From Metaphire vulgaris (taxonomy: Eukaryota; Annelida; Clitellata; Crassiclitellata; Megascolecidae), in NCBI GenBank assembly GCA_018105865.1, contig CM030832.1, positions 10,676,156-10,740,155 on the forward strand: 64,000 nt of DNA, read 5' to 3'. Positions 23,052-34,447 of the stretch are shown here, piece by piece; within the stretch, counting starts at the first letter, position 1; every line of letters starts with the position of its first letter. The notes under the pieces were generated by a model that was not told where the DNA came from, ran no database searches, and saw only the letters and a list, made by a program, of their open reading frames with translations. Both the position numbers and the translations under genes were made by a program.

Positions 23052-23333
23052 GACTCTACTCTAGGTAAATTTTTTTTTAAATGCTGGCTATCATTTTCAA
23101 CCGACCATCTTCAGTATTAGTCAATTTCATTGCAACAGCTAGTGTCAGTACTGTAGATCTCTTCTATAGGCTTATTATAGGGACCACAGAGCCTGGAAAC
23201 GACTATAAAGAAATAATTATTGTGCGTCGTGGAAGAACGTCGTTTGCAAAGCAAAAGAACCGAATAAACGAATAAACGCTGCGAATGAAAGATCGAATGA
23301 AATATTGGAACAACAGATGCTGCGGAGTAAGAG

Positions 23334-23374
23334 AGGAAGAGAGAGAGAGAGAGAGAGAGAGAGGGGAGGAGAGA
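23334..23374. repeat. (GA)n microsatellite
   Basis: GA run with a few G insertions at its end. Confidence 0.9.
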
Positions 23375-23389
23375 GGTGAGAAGTGGGAT

Positions 23390-24413
23390 ATATAGATTCT
23401 CCTCGTCGGTCGCTGGATCCCTGTGGCGTTGTCAGGGTATGGTCAGTCGGCGAACGCATTTAATTGTCGAGTGCCAGGTAGCGTCAAACGAAGCGATCGG
23501 GATTCGCGTCCGGTCACTCGCAACTGCGCCCGAGTGAAACGACGCCAGTCGTCGCTCCGGTCGACGAAAGATTTTATCTTCTTCGGCACAGCGAGCATCG
23601 TGCATCGCCCCCCCCCGGCCGGCCCCGCCCCCCACGCTGCAACCCATTCTGCTCATCCACGGGTGACGCTCGTGAGGATGGGAAGAGAGGAGGAGGAGGA
23701 GGAGGAGGAGGAGGAGAGGCTCTATATGCCCGAACCATTGATGTTCAGGTGGTAGGCAGCGATGGCCGGGAGGGAGGGGCTGTTATGATGCCCTTCCTAC
23801 GTAAGCTTCCTTCCGTCCCTCCCTTCCGCAACCGTAAACGACTGGCATTCCCTTTGCCAATTCCGCCGTCTACGATGATCAAAAATGCAATTAATTGGCA
23901 TCCGTTAATGGATGGCAGGCGACCTGCAACCACAGCCACCGTTCGCCTCCTCCTCCTCCCTCTATTGCAGGGCGCAAGTAAGGGGTGGTGGTTGTGGGGG
24001 GAGGCACTGTTCTTTCTCTTCTCTCTCTCTCTGTCTCTCTCCACATATCCCACCCTACACCCCGTCTCAGTTTCTGTCATACGGTCTAAAAATTATTAAG
24101 TGTAGAGCGGCGCGCGCGTGCGTGCGTAGGTGTGTGTGGGGTGGGGGGTTGGGGGTGGGGTGGGGGGAATTCCGAGATTAGCTTCCGAACCGCTCCGATT
24201 ACGATCGCAATTATTGCTGCAACGGCGAACGCTTAAAAGCATCCAGTAAACAGCATTCGGCGTGTCACCGGCGACCGAAATTAACCGACCGACAAATACG
24301 GAAAATATTACGCAGAAACGCTGCGGAAATGCAAAGCGCCGCGAAAAATCAAGGAAACCGGTAGTCTACTTACGCAGTGATACAGCAAGACACAAGCACG
24401 CGTGCATGCAGAC

Positions 24414-24415
<2 letters not shown>
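23390..24415. other. CpG-rich unique DNA, candidate regulatory or promoter region
   Basis: High CpG for about 300 bases after 23400, a (GGA)n tract at 23685-23716, then non-repetitive DNA. 23860-23925 includes ATGCAATTAATTGGCATCC, a palindromic homeodomain-type ATTA cluster. 24105-24170 is G-rich. No splice-consistent coding exon was found. Confidence 0.35.
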
Positions 24416-24417
<2 letters not shown>

Positions 24418-24508
<91 letters not shown>

Positions 24509-24640
24509 GGAGAGAGAGAGAGACAGACAGAGACAGGGACCGACAGACAGAGACAGACACAGAGAAAGAGACAAACAGAGACAGACAGACAGATACAAAG
24601 ACAGAGAGAGAGACAGAGAGAGAGAGGCAGAGACAGGGAG
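24418..24640. repeat. (GA)n microsatellite passing into GACAGA variants
   Basis: Over 100 bases of near-pure GA, then degenerate AGACAGAC-type units. Confidence 0.96.
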
Positions 24641-24649
24641 CAGAGAGGC

Positions 24650-25010
24650 TGACACTGACGCTTCGTGGCTGTTCGCCTAATGATGTCTGATCGCTTTTTT
24701 CAGTTCCTGCGAAACATTAGACTTTGAAGCTCGATCTGAGACAGAAGAAGTCCTAGAAACAGGCACTGTCTCCATGGCGGAACAGTGATTTCATCGTCAT
24801 GCAGATGGCCAAGGGCGACGGACGCAACAAGCCATTTATTGACACTTTTTAAAAGAACGCTCCTCTGAGTCTAGACGCTACAATGTTTTTATCAGTCGAG
24901 TGAAGACGACTTTTGATTATTCTGTTATTGGCACCTATTCAAAAAGGTGTCCAAATAGAATATTCTACAAACATTATCACTGTTTATGCTTGCACCGCCG
25001 TTACTAACAT
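24650..25010. other. Non-coding DNA, nothing recognised
   Basis: No domain or repeat ends. Confidence 0.4.
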
Positions 25011-25014
25011 GTGC

Positions 25015-25225
25015 GCATTGCAAATTCATTACAGATTTTTAGAAAAAGATTAAAATCCCATCTTTTTGACCTGGCCTATATATCCACCATAGACTGTCAC
25101 CCGTTTGCCTGGCCGGATACCCTGGATTTGACCTGGATCTTTAATTAATTGGATTTGATGTGTCATCGGTTGATGCTCCTGTGCATTATGAAATGGCGCT
25201 ATAGAAGTTTAAGATTAGAATAAAT
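25015..25225 (+). mobile_element. CR1/L2-like LINE 3' end
   Basis: FRKRLKSHLFDLAYIST is encoded near 25040-25090, the usual C-terminal end, followed by a 3' UTR ending ATGGCGCTATAGAAG. Confidence 0.7.
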
Positions 25226-25261
25226 TAGACTATGCACTGCACCACCACTATAACTACCATA

Positions 25262-25811
25262 GGGGCTGTCCATTAATTACGTCAACAATTTTTGGGACAA
25301 TTTTTGACCCCTCCCCTTGTCAACAACTGTCAACTTTCAGTGACCTCTATAATCAGGGCTTTTTTTTGGGACATGGGAATTTTTGTTCCCAAACCTTTTT
25401 GCCAGATTGCATATATAATTATGGATATGTAATAATGTGTTTGGGAACGTACAGGTACAGCGTTCCCCCTGTTAATTGACGAGTAAAAAAAACCTTTTTC
25501 TTTCAAAAATTTGACCCACCCCACTAAAATCGATGACGGGTCCCCTAAAAGTTAGAAGGTTATTATTTTTGCGGTGATGACCATTTTTCCCTAGTTTTCA
25601 TCAAGTGTCATATTGTGGCGGTGACGACCTTTTTCGCTTATCAGACTTTTTTCGCTGCAATAAATAGTATTCCATGAAATTTCCTATTTTTATCATTTGT
25701 TAACAAATGAAATTGTTGACGTCAGCTTCTCTTGCCCCCTGCCACGGTCAACAACTGCTAAACTTTTTCAAACCCTCCCCCTTTTTGTTGACGTAATTAA
25801 TGGACAGCCCC
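25262..25811. mobile_element. Harbinger-like MITE, 3-bp target duplication ATA
   Basis: Inverted ends GGGGCTGTCCATTAATTACG and CGTAATTAATGGACAGCCCC; ATA duplicated at 25259-25261 and 25812-25814. A 3-bp duplication with G-rich termini fits PIF/Harbinger. The interior has GGTGATGACC and GTGACGACCTTTTTCGCTTA modules. Close relative at 57213-57632. Confidence 0.85.
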
Positions 25812-25814
25812 ATA

Positions 25815-26114
25815 GGTACAGCATACACGTGAACATAAATTAAATTCTATGCTAACTGTCCCGCTGTGTTTCCGTGTTTTGATCTATGTTTTGTGTATTT
25901 TGTCCCATTGTACGTCGAGCCAGAAACATAGACATCAACAGGTACTCGGTGTAAGAGCACCTCGGTCGTCAAATTCCTTTTTGCTTACCTTGATCTTATA
26001 TTATTATTCGTAATTCGAATGAGACCACATCGAGCCAGAAAATAACGAAGGTCTCATGATCATCATTTTTATGTAAACTTCAATTCAAATCTAAAGGGCA
26101 TTGAAGGAAAAAAG
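25815..26114. other. Non-coding DNA, nothing recognised
   Basis: No signature. Confidence 0.4.
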
Positions 26115-26122
26115 CGAGGAGC

Positions 26123-26441
26123 CAGTGGCGTAGCCAGGATTTCCGGAAGAGGGAGGTTGGTTTTGATCATAACCAACTTCGAAAAATCTTGACAAGCAAA
26201 ATAAGTCATACTCGTCTTTCCTCTTGTACTTTTTCCCTTTGCAGATGTGCTGACAAGCAAAAAGTTCGTTACCTTACATCTTTACATTTTATAGCGCTTA
26301 CAAATTATTTTTGGTCGGCAACCAAGGGGTTTGACTCCCAAAACCGCGTCCGAAAATAAAAATTATATGGAAACACAGTAAACAAATTTTTTCGTCGGCA
26401 GCCAAGGGGTTAACCCCAAGCCCCCCTTGGCTACGCCACTG
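26123..26441. mobile_element. hAT-like MITE with perfect 8-bp target duplication
   Basis: Ends CAGTGGCGTAGCCAGGATTT and CTTGGCTACGCCACTG; duplication CGAGGAGC at 26115-26122 and 26442-26449. Two GACAAGCAAAA words (near 26190 and 26251) and two GTCGGCAACCAAGGGGTT-type repeats inside. Confidence 0.94.
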
Positions 26442-26449
26442 CGAGGAGC

Positions 26450-27350
26450 AATGTATAGATATTTTATTTATACGCATAAGTTTTTGCTCCAAGGGTAGCC
26501 AAGGTCGCTTCAACTTGCATTGCAGAGAGAAAAATGTGTGCTCACGCAGAAGTTGAACATCTGCTAATACGGGTCAAAGTCCGAAATTGGCTTTTCGGTT
26601 GTGACCAAATCTTTATTCTTATCATATTGCAAAAAAATCCGAGCATCAATTTTATGATCGAGAAATGTAAAGCGGAGGGATTTTTCGGTGAAAAGCGTCG
26701 GTCTTAAGCTGACCCCCGAGGGAATCGATGCAAGACAACGACGACGACGACGGCAAAGCGAAATCGCCGTTGCAAAGAGGAGTGGAGATTTAATGCTCGC
26801 GAGCGGGGGCCAAGGACCATCCGTGTTATGCTAAACAACGCAGGAACTGCAGAATTTACCCGCGCGTCGGATCGGAGTCAACGCTTCCGAAGCTGATTGG
26901 GAATAAGACGGATCAGAAGTTTCCTGTGACGTTAAGTAAAAATGATGCCGCCGACAACTCCACATTCACTGCACTGACTCAGGTGGTGACCCTCGTTCCA
27001 GTGCAAGCCGTTGGACTGCATTCTGTTTTAAGATGTCATCTTTGTTAGCCTATCATCGTCGGCATTGATTTCGTCGTGTTCGTCATATGTGCTATCTCGT
27101 CATCTGACCCTGTTATATAGATCTCTCGTATTACCAAATCTAATCTATTTCAATTTATCCAGGGAAACTATTCAAACACAGGTATTAATATAAGCTCTTT
27201 CTCCATCGGGAAAAGGTGAGTAGGATTATATCCCACTCCCCCTTCTTCATCGCACATAGGCCCTACTGATCCCCCTTATAAGCACCTACACTTTTTAAAA
27301 GTTCACGATATCCAGGTTGTGCGGACAGTCATTCCCATGTCAAATCGGTG
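26450..27350. other. Unique DNA with a CpG-rich block at 26690-26960
   Basis: (GAC)n-like short run at 26739-26752. No coding exon recognised. Confidence 0.35.
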
Positions 27351-27358
27351 ACAAAGAC

Positions 27359-27539
27359 CAATGGCGTCGCCAGGAATTTTGGGTTGGGGGGCAGAGGGCT
27401 GTCGTGTCAGATTCCTTACACCACCCCACCCTCCCACCCCCACAAAAAACTTTCTTTCCGGATTTGCGCGAATCTGGTAGGTGGTCTGGGGTCAGGTTGG
27501 GGGGCAGTTGTCCCAGTTCTCCCCGTGGCGACGCTAACG
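27359..27539. mobile_element. hAT-like MITE, degenerate ends
   Basis: CAATGGCGTCGCCAGGAATT at the left, GTGGCGACGCTAACG at the right; 8-bp duplication ACAAAGAC / ACAAAGGC (7 of 8). Confidence 0.8.
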
Positions 27540-27827
27540 ACAAAGGCACAGCGAGATTTGTGACGTTGGGAGCATCATATTAATTTCTTACTCTGCACTT
27601 TCTATGACTGGATAGAAAAATCTGTTAAATCAAGGTCAAGTTGTCGTCTTCAACTGCTTCAAGTTATTGATTCCGAAACGATGCCTTTCCTTTGTTCTCT
27701 GTTCGTTTCCAGTTCCTCGGATGTCCCTCATTCTCTCCCCTGCTGTCTTTCCTTCCAATTGTAACCCTGTTGGTTTAGAGTCCTTTTCTACTCAGTCAGT
27801 TACTGTTCTGGATTCCTCGTGTGCATT

Positions 27828-27953
<126 letters not shown>

Positions 27954-28050
27954 CTACTTTATGCGCTTTTGTTCTTTCATTCTAAGAATATGACCTAGCC
28001 ATTTCAGTCTAAGCAAGCTTATTTCTTCTAATGATGTTACCGACATATAT

Positions 28051-28216
28051 CAGAACTTCGTCATACCGTACTTAGAGGATCAGTACGATTTAGTACGTTA
28101 TATCCGGTGCACGTTATTTCCATTATACGGTAGCGCATCACACGGGACCGTACATTGCGGTTCGTTATAGACCGAGGATGCGCTCTAACTGAATCCGTTA
28201 TAACGAAGTTCGACTG
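28051..28216. mobile_element. Possible pogo-type MITE
   Basis: CAGAACTTCGTCATACCG on the left is inverted to CGTTATAACGAAGTTCGACTG on the right (complement CAGTCGAACTTCGTTATA), and TA follows the right end. Such AACTTCGTTATA termini resemble pogo-type MITEs. Degenerate. Confidence 0.5.
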
Positions 28217-28219
28217 TAT

Positions 28220-29120
28220 TATACAGTGTTCTCTGTCTAGCTTCTTCATAATTTTCTTATGCGGTTTTTGTTGTTGAGTTTCAATGTTCTTCGCAGCCAA
28301 TTATTGTTTTCGCGTGCATCAATCTTTTTCTCCGTCGTCCCCGCTCTATATTACCTTCTATGCTTCTGAGCCATACGTATGATATAGCATTTGAGAGAAC
28401 GCAGGTGTTTAGTATTCGTAATTTAGTTTCAAACAGAAAGTCTTAAATACCTAAATAGTACAATAGACAATAATTCAGTGCAGCAACGTATAGTGAAACA
28501 ACGCCGAGACAAACTTAACCAAGTTGTCGCCAGAGTAACCGATGACGTCATCATTCAACTCTACGCAATCCAATTGTCTTCAGACAAGCAACTATAGACT
28601 CTCTACATGGATAGCTAGTCTGTGGCTTTTCATGAGTCACGTTCCTCTCTTCAGGCTTCGAGTGCCATCTGTCTATTTACTTGAACCTCTCACTCATCGA
28701 TGGTCGAGAAATGCGTTCTTTTGACGTTACTTACCTACCAAACAGAACAACAAAGTCAAACGCAACGCTTTAGATGCCAAATTACTGTTTCAAACACGCC
28801 TTGGTCCCACCCTCAAGCACCGAAGCAACTTTCTCTAAGAAGGAATCATTAATTGCATAATAGAATTGCACTTTAAGTGATCACTTGACTCAGGACTAGC
28901 ACACAAGTCTCAAGTACACTCACCTGAATTTTATTATTATTATTTTTTATTGAATTTTTCTATACTTAATTTAACCGTTATTCAAACCCAACATATCGTT
29001 AGATAGATCATAATGGGATAACTACATTTAATGTCTACAGTTTAGACAACTCGAGGCGTGACCTAGGGGGAGAGTATTCAGTATATTCGTCATCTAGTAG
29101 ACGTCTCTTCCCTCTTACAC
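28220..29120. other. Non-coding DNA, nothing recognised
   Basis: No domain or repeat ends. Confidence 0.4.
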
Positions 29121-29128
29121 TCTGTAAA

Positions 29129-29375
29129 CAGTGGCGTAGCGAGGCAAAGTGCCGCCCGGGGCGGAAAAAAGTGCCGCCTCCGAAAAAATCTGGCAACCAA
29201 AATAAAATTAACAAGAAAAACAAGTTCTAGACTTTCTGAAGTCCCTGACAAGCAAAAAACCCTTATCGCATCATAAAAGTAAAGAATTAAAAATAAAAAA
29301 GATTTCGAAAATTCAGCCCCTAGGGTAAGTGCCGCCCGGGGAGATTCGCCCCCAATGCCCCTTGCTACGCCACTG
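29129..29375. mobile_element. hAT-like MITE
   Basis: Ends CAGTGGCGTAGCGAGGCAAA and CTTGCTACGCCACTG; 8-mers TCTGTAAA / ACTGCAAA agree at 6 of 8. Repeated AGTGCCGCC inside and one GACAAGCAAAAAACC word. Confidence 0.85.
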
Positions 29376-29530
29376 ACTGCAAATTTGTATATTACGATTA
29401 ACTAAAGCTGATGAGTACGAAGATGAGCCTACCTATCGGTCTATCTCAGTGAATTGAAATATCTGCTTCCTGTCGAAGTGTGAGACGCTGGCTTTTCCTA
29501 GTTCAACGAAAGTTCTCTAATTTCTGCAGG

Positions 29531-29728
29531 CAGTGGCGTAACCAGCTTATGCAAAGTGGGGTTTGTTAACTGAAGGCACTATGCAATTAAACACCAGCGG
29601 GGGCCGCGGCCGACCCCCACTACCTCTCCTTCAACCAAAAGTCAGCGGATTTACATAAATTGTATTGGTCATATTTTTTGAAATGGGATTGTTTAAACAA
29701 CCCCAAACAACCTGTAGCTACGCCACTG
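29531..29728. mobile_element. hAT-like MITE
   Basis: Ends CAGTGGCGTAACCAGC and GTAGCTACGCCACTG; duplication TCTGCAGG / CCTGCAGG (7 of 8) at 29523-29530 and 29729-29736. Confidence 0.88.
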
Positions 29729-30073
29729 CCTGCAGGGAGAAAGTAACGCCATCAGCTTAGCTAGCGTTCCCTTCGATAATGGTGATGAAATCAGGAACGA
29801 AAGGAAAGGCAACAAGATATTCAAATGGTGGCCCGCGGGCCAGATCCGACTCGCCAAGGAATGGGAAATGGCCCGCGAAGATACTGAAACCATGACTACC
29901 TTTTTATTAAATCTACGAAATATATTTTAATGTCTTATTTTCAACTTCATCATCACCATCATCATCATCATCATCACACTCCATAGTCCATAAGGACCAT
30001 CGGAGCCAACGGTGTAGAAGTGCTCGTCCATGGCCCTTTCCTTTCTTTGGCCATGTGTATCGCATTTTAGGTT

Positions 30074-30812
30074 TCAAGTGATCCATCTTCCTCTTTTTCT
30101 CATACCATCTGATCTTCCCATCATCACTGTCTTTATTAGTCGTTCATCCCTCATTATGCAGATGTGTCCAAATATTGATAATTTCCCGTCTTTGATCTCC
30201 ATAACAGTCTTTGTTCGTCTCAGGTATTTGCGAATTGTATCATTCTTATTCATATCTTTATAACTTATTTTCGTAATTTTTCTATAACATTTCATTTCAA
30301 ATGCATTCAGTTTTAATCTGCCTTGTCTCTTCATGGTCCATGTCTCACATGCATACAGTAATGTGGATATCACACATGTGTACATAATTCGCAATTTAGT
30401 GTCTGTGGCTCTGTGCTGATATTTTTACTTTTCCAGATCGTGTTCAAATTGGCAAAAGTACTGCTTGCAATTCCAATACGTCTTCTTATCTCCTTGCTGC
30501 AGTCATTATATTCGGTTATTAGACTTCCTAAGTAAATAAATTGATCAACACATTCCAACTTTTCACCATCAACATGTATTTGAACTCCATTGTTGTTTCC
30601 CATCACCATCACTTTTGTTTTGCTTCTGTTAATTTGTAATCCATATTCTTTGCTGGTTTGGTATACATCTGTGAGTTGCTTCTGCAAGTTTTCCTCATTC
30701 TCAGACATCAGATCAATGTCATCAGCAAATCGTAGATCTCTGATTTGCTGCCCCTGAATCATGACACCTCCTTGTGTTTTGGCCTCCATCTTCTCCATAA
30801 TGATTTCTAAGA
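30074..30812 (-). pseudogene. RTE-like reverse transcriptase, 3' half
   Basis: The minus-strand frame 30798-30370 encodes LRFADDIDLMSENEENLQ (catalytic FADD box), LQINRSKTKVMVMG, QFIYLGSLITEY and KEIRRRIGIASSTF. A second frame 30394-30074 continues with ISTLLYACETWTM and the thumb/C-terminal region. The ..YLGS.I......EI..RI.....F and LLY.CETW signatures are typical of RTE-type and related animal LINEs. A frame break separates the two parts near 30380. Confidence 0.85.
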
Positions 30813-30837
30813 TGGTCTGTGGGGGTTACTGGCATGT

Positions 30838-31008
30838 TTAGGAACACATTAGAAACACTTATTAGAACCATAAGAAGTTTATATTATATGTCAAAATGGC
30901 AGAAAAACAAAACAAGGACTGAGTGAATGGGTGAAGGCAACAATTGGCAGTCGACAAGGAGACCCGATCTCACCTTTATTATTTTATTCATCGCCATCTT
31001 AGAAATCA
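30838..31008 (+). pseudogene. Inverted 5' part of the RTE-like reverse transcriptase
   Basis: The + strand translation gives LIRTIRSLYY, then EWVKATIGSRQGDPISPLLF (RT motif B region) at about 30932-30993 and FIAILEII, the residues that directly precede the MEKMEA... start of the minus-strand part. Confidence 0.85.
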
Positions 31009-31193
31009 TTATTTTCAACTTACGTGCTGTAGGCCTATATAATATATTATAGACTATTGTTGTATATTATTTTTGCAACTAAAAAATATTTAAAAAATAG
31101 ATGTACATATGTCATAGCGAATCAGTGATATATGACAAAAACTGATTTCAAAAGCATCTGAACCTCGGGGCGCCAATCATAAAAATTTGGGTT

Positions 31194-31303
31194 CCCGGAA
31201 GATTCGGTACCGGAAGATTCGGTACCGGAGAATTCGGTACCAAAACTTTACTTGTGGAAGATTCGGTACCGGAAGATTCGGTACCGGATAATTCGGTACC
31301 GGT
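31194..31303 (+). repeat. 15-bp KpnI-site minisatellite, left array
   Basis: Six copies of CGGAAGATTCGGTAC (variants CGGAGAATTC, CGGATAATTC) in two three-unit blocks separated by 14 bases. Each unit boundary forms GGTACC. Confidence 0.93.
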
Positions 31304-33137
31304 TCGACATACACATAAGATGACGCTTCACCTGCTGCTGGTAATTGTCCGCTTTAACTGTTGCGCGTCATTAGCGGACACCCAGCGTTCAGGCGCGCTT
31401 TTGCTTCTCCCAGCGACTTAATGGATGTAAACAGATTTTAAACTCGCAATACGTGCAGGGAACTTGAGCTGTCTAATGTGACCTTCTAGCATAGGCGGCG
31501 CACTCCTATCGGCCCCGTCGGCCCATAAGGTCGGGCCGGGATACTTTAGAAGTAAGAACTGAAGAATTGCGATTTTTAAATTGTTTGGTTAAATTCTCAC
31601 TTTGAATTTCGAAAAAAGCCGCTGTCGCTGGAGGGCGAATGCTCTGCCGAATAGGGCTTTATAGTTGCAAGATCAGATAAGATCAGATAGGCATGTCATA
31701 TTCTCATTTAACCAGAAGGCGTCAAACACGGCAGTCATAATCTTATTAGATTACACAGCTGCTGTCGCGGGAGGAGGAATGCACTGCCCAATAAGGCTTC
31801 ATAGTAGAAAGATCAGATAAGATCAGGCAGGGGTCATATGCACCTTTAACCCGAGGTGTCAAACGCAGCAGTAACGTACGTCTATAAGTTAACATTAGAT
31901 TAAAAGACGACGGAAGTGAACGAACCAAGTGGGGAGACGGTGGGCGAAAAGGCGAAGGGCAGCAGAGGGCACCAGGGAAGCAGTAGAGGGCGTTAGAGTG
32001 TTTCACCGAGAGATGGCAGTGGGATTTGGGTCCCGGTCGAAAGTGATCAGTTAGAGCTTCACCGTGTTTGCATAAATTGCGGGAAGCAATCTAACGACTT
32101 CAGGGATTGATTCAATCGTTCAACAGACAACAGCGCTTCGCCATCGACACTGGACAAGTTTGTTGTTAAACGTCGTAAACTGAATGTCGAAGACCCTGAA
32201 CAAACTGTAAGTACTTCAGATACAACATCTGCGCAAATTATTCCATAGTGATGAGTGTAGGACTAGGACTATGCTGAAAAACTATAATCGTATAAATCTC
32301 AACACTAGACATGGTCACCCCAAGATTTATGGACTCCCTGAGTTGTTTTTCGCCATAGTTTTCATCCTTCCCAATCCTATTGTATGGAGCCTTATTCTTG
32401 ATTTTATATCTTCTTGCTGACTGCCTGTGCTTTCAATGACACCTTCAACACATCTGAATGGCCTGACTCTTTCCATGTTTTTGTCCATTCATTGTAATAT
32501 TCACGATTTTTGTATTCCCTTTCGTTGTGTTATTAAAAACATTTTATTTTTGTTTACAATTACAGTACACATGGACTACTGCCTTCTTACAAATGTGATG
32601 AAATAAAAGTGTTGCAGAATGCAAATGTTTAAAACCGTGCCAGTTCACCTTGTGAATAAACATCTTACAGTCCCAGTGGCGTGCAGGGAGTTGTGGGCAT
32701 ACGGGGCCTAATCGATAAAAACCTTCTTAAACGTTTCTTTTGTTATAAATCACAATTGAAAATGCATTTTGGCTATCTACTGTAAGTTAGTTAGGCACCT
32801 CGACCCTCAACGACCGCTGCCGTTATATAGTAAACGGGCCGGGGTACTTTTTATTGTCTTCCGCCGCCTCTGCCTTCTAGAAAAGGCCCAAAATAGATAG
32901 ATATGCTACCGTAGACTCGGTAGTACGTTTTACATGTAAAGCAAGCCAGGGTTTAAGCTAGACCGTTTCCGGAGGGAAAATTGACCCGATTCAACGGCTC
33001 CCGGACCGCTCCCACCCGCCGTGCGATTACTATTGTAGCTCGCCGTTATTTCCCTCCCCCGCGTTAGAACGGTCTTATCCGCCCACCCCACGGGAGCAAT
33101 AAGGTGGCATGAGCCCCAGCGGGCCCCGCGCACCCAA
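31303..33137. other. DNA between the two inverted 15-mer arrays
   Basis: Contains a ~142-bp imperfect direct repeat (about 31618-31745 and 31760-31873, sharing AGATCAGATAAGATCAG), a short frame near 32120-32250 whose translation includes STLDKFVVKRRKLNVEDPEQ followed by a donor-like GTAAGT, and a MITE-like left end CAGTGGCGTGCAGGG at 32675. No complete gene. Confidence 0.4.
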
Positions 33138-33236
33138 CGGTACCGAATCTTCCGTGACCGGTACCGAATTTTCCGGTACCGAATCTTCCGTCCCGAATCT
33201 TCCGTCCCGAATCTTCCGGTACCGAATCTTCCGGTC
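33138..33236 (-). repeat. 15-bp KpnI-site minisatellite, right array (inverted)
   Basis: Six or so copies of the complement GTACCGAATCTTCCG, two with GTCCC replacing GGTACC. Inverted relative to 31194-31303. Confidence 0.93.
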
Positions 33237-33373
33237 ACCAAAATTAATGCTGCGCAACTCCATACACCATACGCTAAGGCGGAGCAATGAGTTTGGCGCG
33301 TCATCCATTTGAACAGGAAAACTGAAAAGATAATAATAATAATTATTATTATTATATTGATTATAATAATAAT

Positions 33374-33383
<10 letters not shown>

Positions 33384-33472
<89 letters not shown>

Positions 33473-33535
33473 GATACAGGGGTGCATTTATATAGCGCTT
33501 CTTCTCTGGAATCACCCGGAGACCCTAGAAATGCC
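33384..33535 (-). repeat. (ATT)n microsatellite plus LINE-like 3' terminus
   Basis: About 29 ATT units to 33471, then TTTATATAGCGCTTCTTC, the complement of the GCGCTATATAAA motif found at several LINE ends in the window. Confidence 0.8.
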
Positions 33536-33628
33536 CGAGATCTGAATATCCCAGATATTCTAGAAGCGTCATCGAAAAGCAAACTCTGATCGGCAACTCT
33601 ACTCAGAGCCAAGTGAACCGCAGAGATA

Positions 33629-33629
<1 letters not shown>

Positions 33630-33709
<80 letters not shown>
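33630..33709. repeat. (TC)n microsatellite
   Basis: Pure TC run of about 80 bases. Confidence 0.97.
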
Positions 33710-33711
<2 letters not shown>

Positions 33712-34330
33712 CTCGTGTCCTGGATTAAGAGAATGGACGACCCTCGCTCGCATTATGTCGCTCGCCCTCTGACAATTCGTTTTCTCTGGACAGTCTAATT
33801 GCAGCCAATGGTTCCATTGAATCTCATGACCTGGATTCCTATAAAATTAATCGCAAATCCCAGTAGGAACCTCGGAGGATGCATTCTCGCCTCTCGATTC
33901 TCGCGTATTTTGATCATTTCTTCGTAAATTGCAATCGTAAACGACTGTTCTAAAGAACAGTGCATAGTTTAATTAGGCCTGCTTTTTTCAGAGGTGCCGG
34001 ATCTCCTTAGTTTCCCCCCTGCAACAAAATTTTTTCACAACTTTTTTATTCATTTTAAACGAACATTTAGAGAACAGTTCGCGTTTTCTTTTCTTCCGTG
34101 CATGCAAAGTGCTAAAGTAAACAATAAAAGATCACAACGAATAAAAAGTACGTTCCGGATCTAATGTCAGACGTCCAATGAGCCAGACGTTCCGGATCGG
34201 AGAACTGGCAAGATCCGGCTCATTGTAACCCCTGGTTTAGAGTAATATTTCATCTCAATTTCTTATCCACGTTGAAATGAGGGCAATGTTCCTATGTGGG
34301 AAGTTGACTACTATATATATTGCGGGTTCT
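33710..34330. other. Unique DNA; candidate conserved element 33770-33930
   Basis: 33770-33930 is non-repetitive with balanced composition and contains GCAGCCAATGG and AAATTAATCGC. 33990-34232 may be a degraded MITE (GCCGGATCT near both edges). No coding exon seen. Confidence 0.3.
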
Positions 34331-34334
34331 CTGA

Positions 34335-34447
34335 CAGTCTCCTCTCTATCTTTCTCTATGTCTCTCTCCCTATCTCTCCATCTTTCTCTCTCCACCTTCC
34401 CCTACTCCCTCTCTCTCTTTCCTCTCTCTCTCTCTCTCTTCCTCTCT
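34335..34447. repeat. CT-rich degenerate microsatellite
   Basis: CTCT-rich with frequent interruptions. Confidence 0.85.

Larger units (their letters stand above)
29948..31008 (-). mobile_element. RTE-like LINE, 5'-truncated with 5' inversion, 13-bp target duplication
   Basis: The 3' part is read on the minus strand from about 30812 down to a (TGA)n-type tail at 29948-29977. The 5' part (about 30838-31008) is in the opposite, + orientation. Flanking TTATTTTCAACTT is duplicated exactly at 29935-29947 and 31009-31021. The inverted segment ends with GCCATCTTAGAAATCATTAT-type sequence that also occurs, in the other orientation, at the start of the minus-strand part (about 30794-30812). This arrangement is what twin priming produces in LINE insertions. 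Confidence 0.88.

Noticed and set aside
24262..24690. Arg/Glu- or Ser/Leu-repeat proteins on both strands
   Set aside because: Pure GA microsatellite translations.
33075..33753. Minus-strand frames with repeated FGTEDSVP-like peptides and Asn runs
   Set aside because: Readings of the KpnI 15-mer array and of ATT/TC microsatellites.
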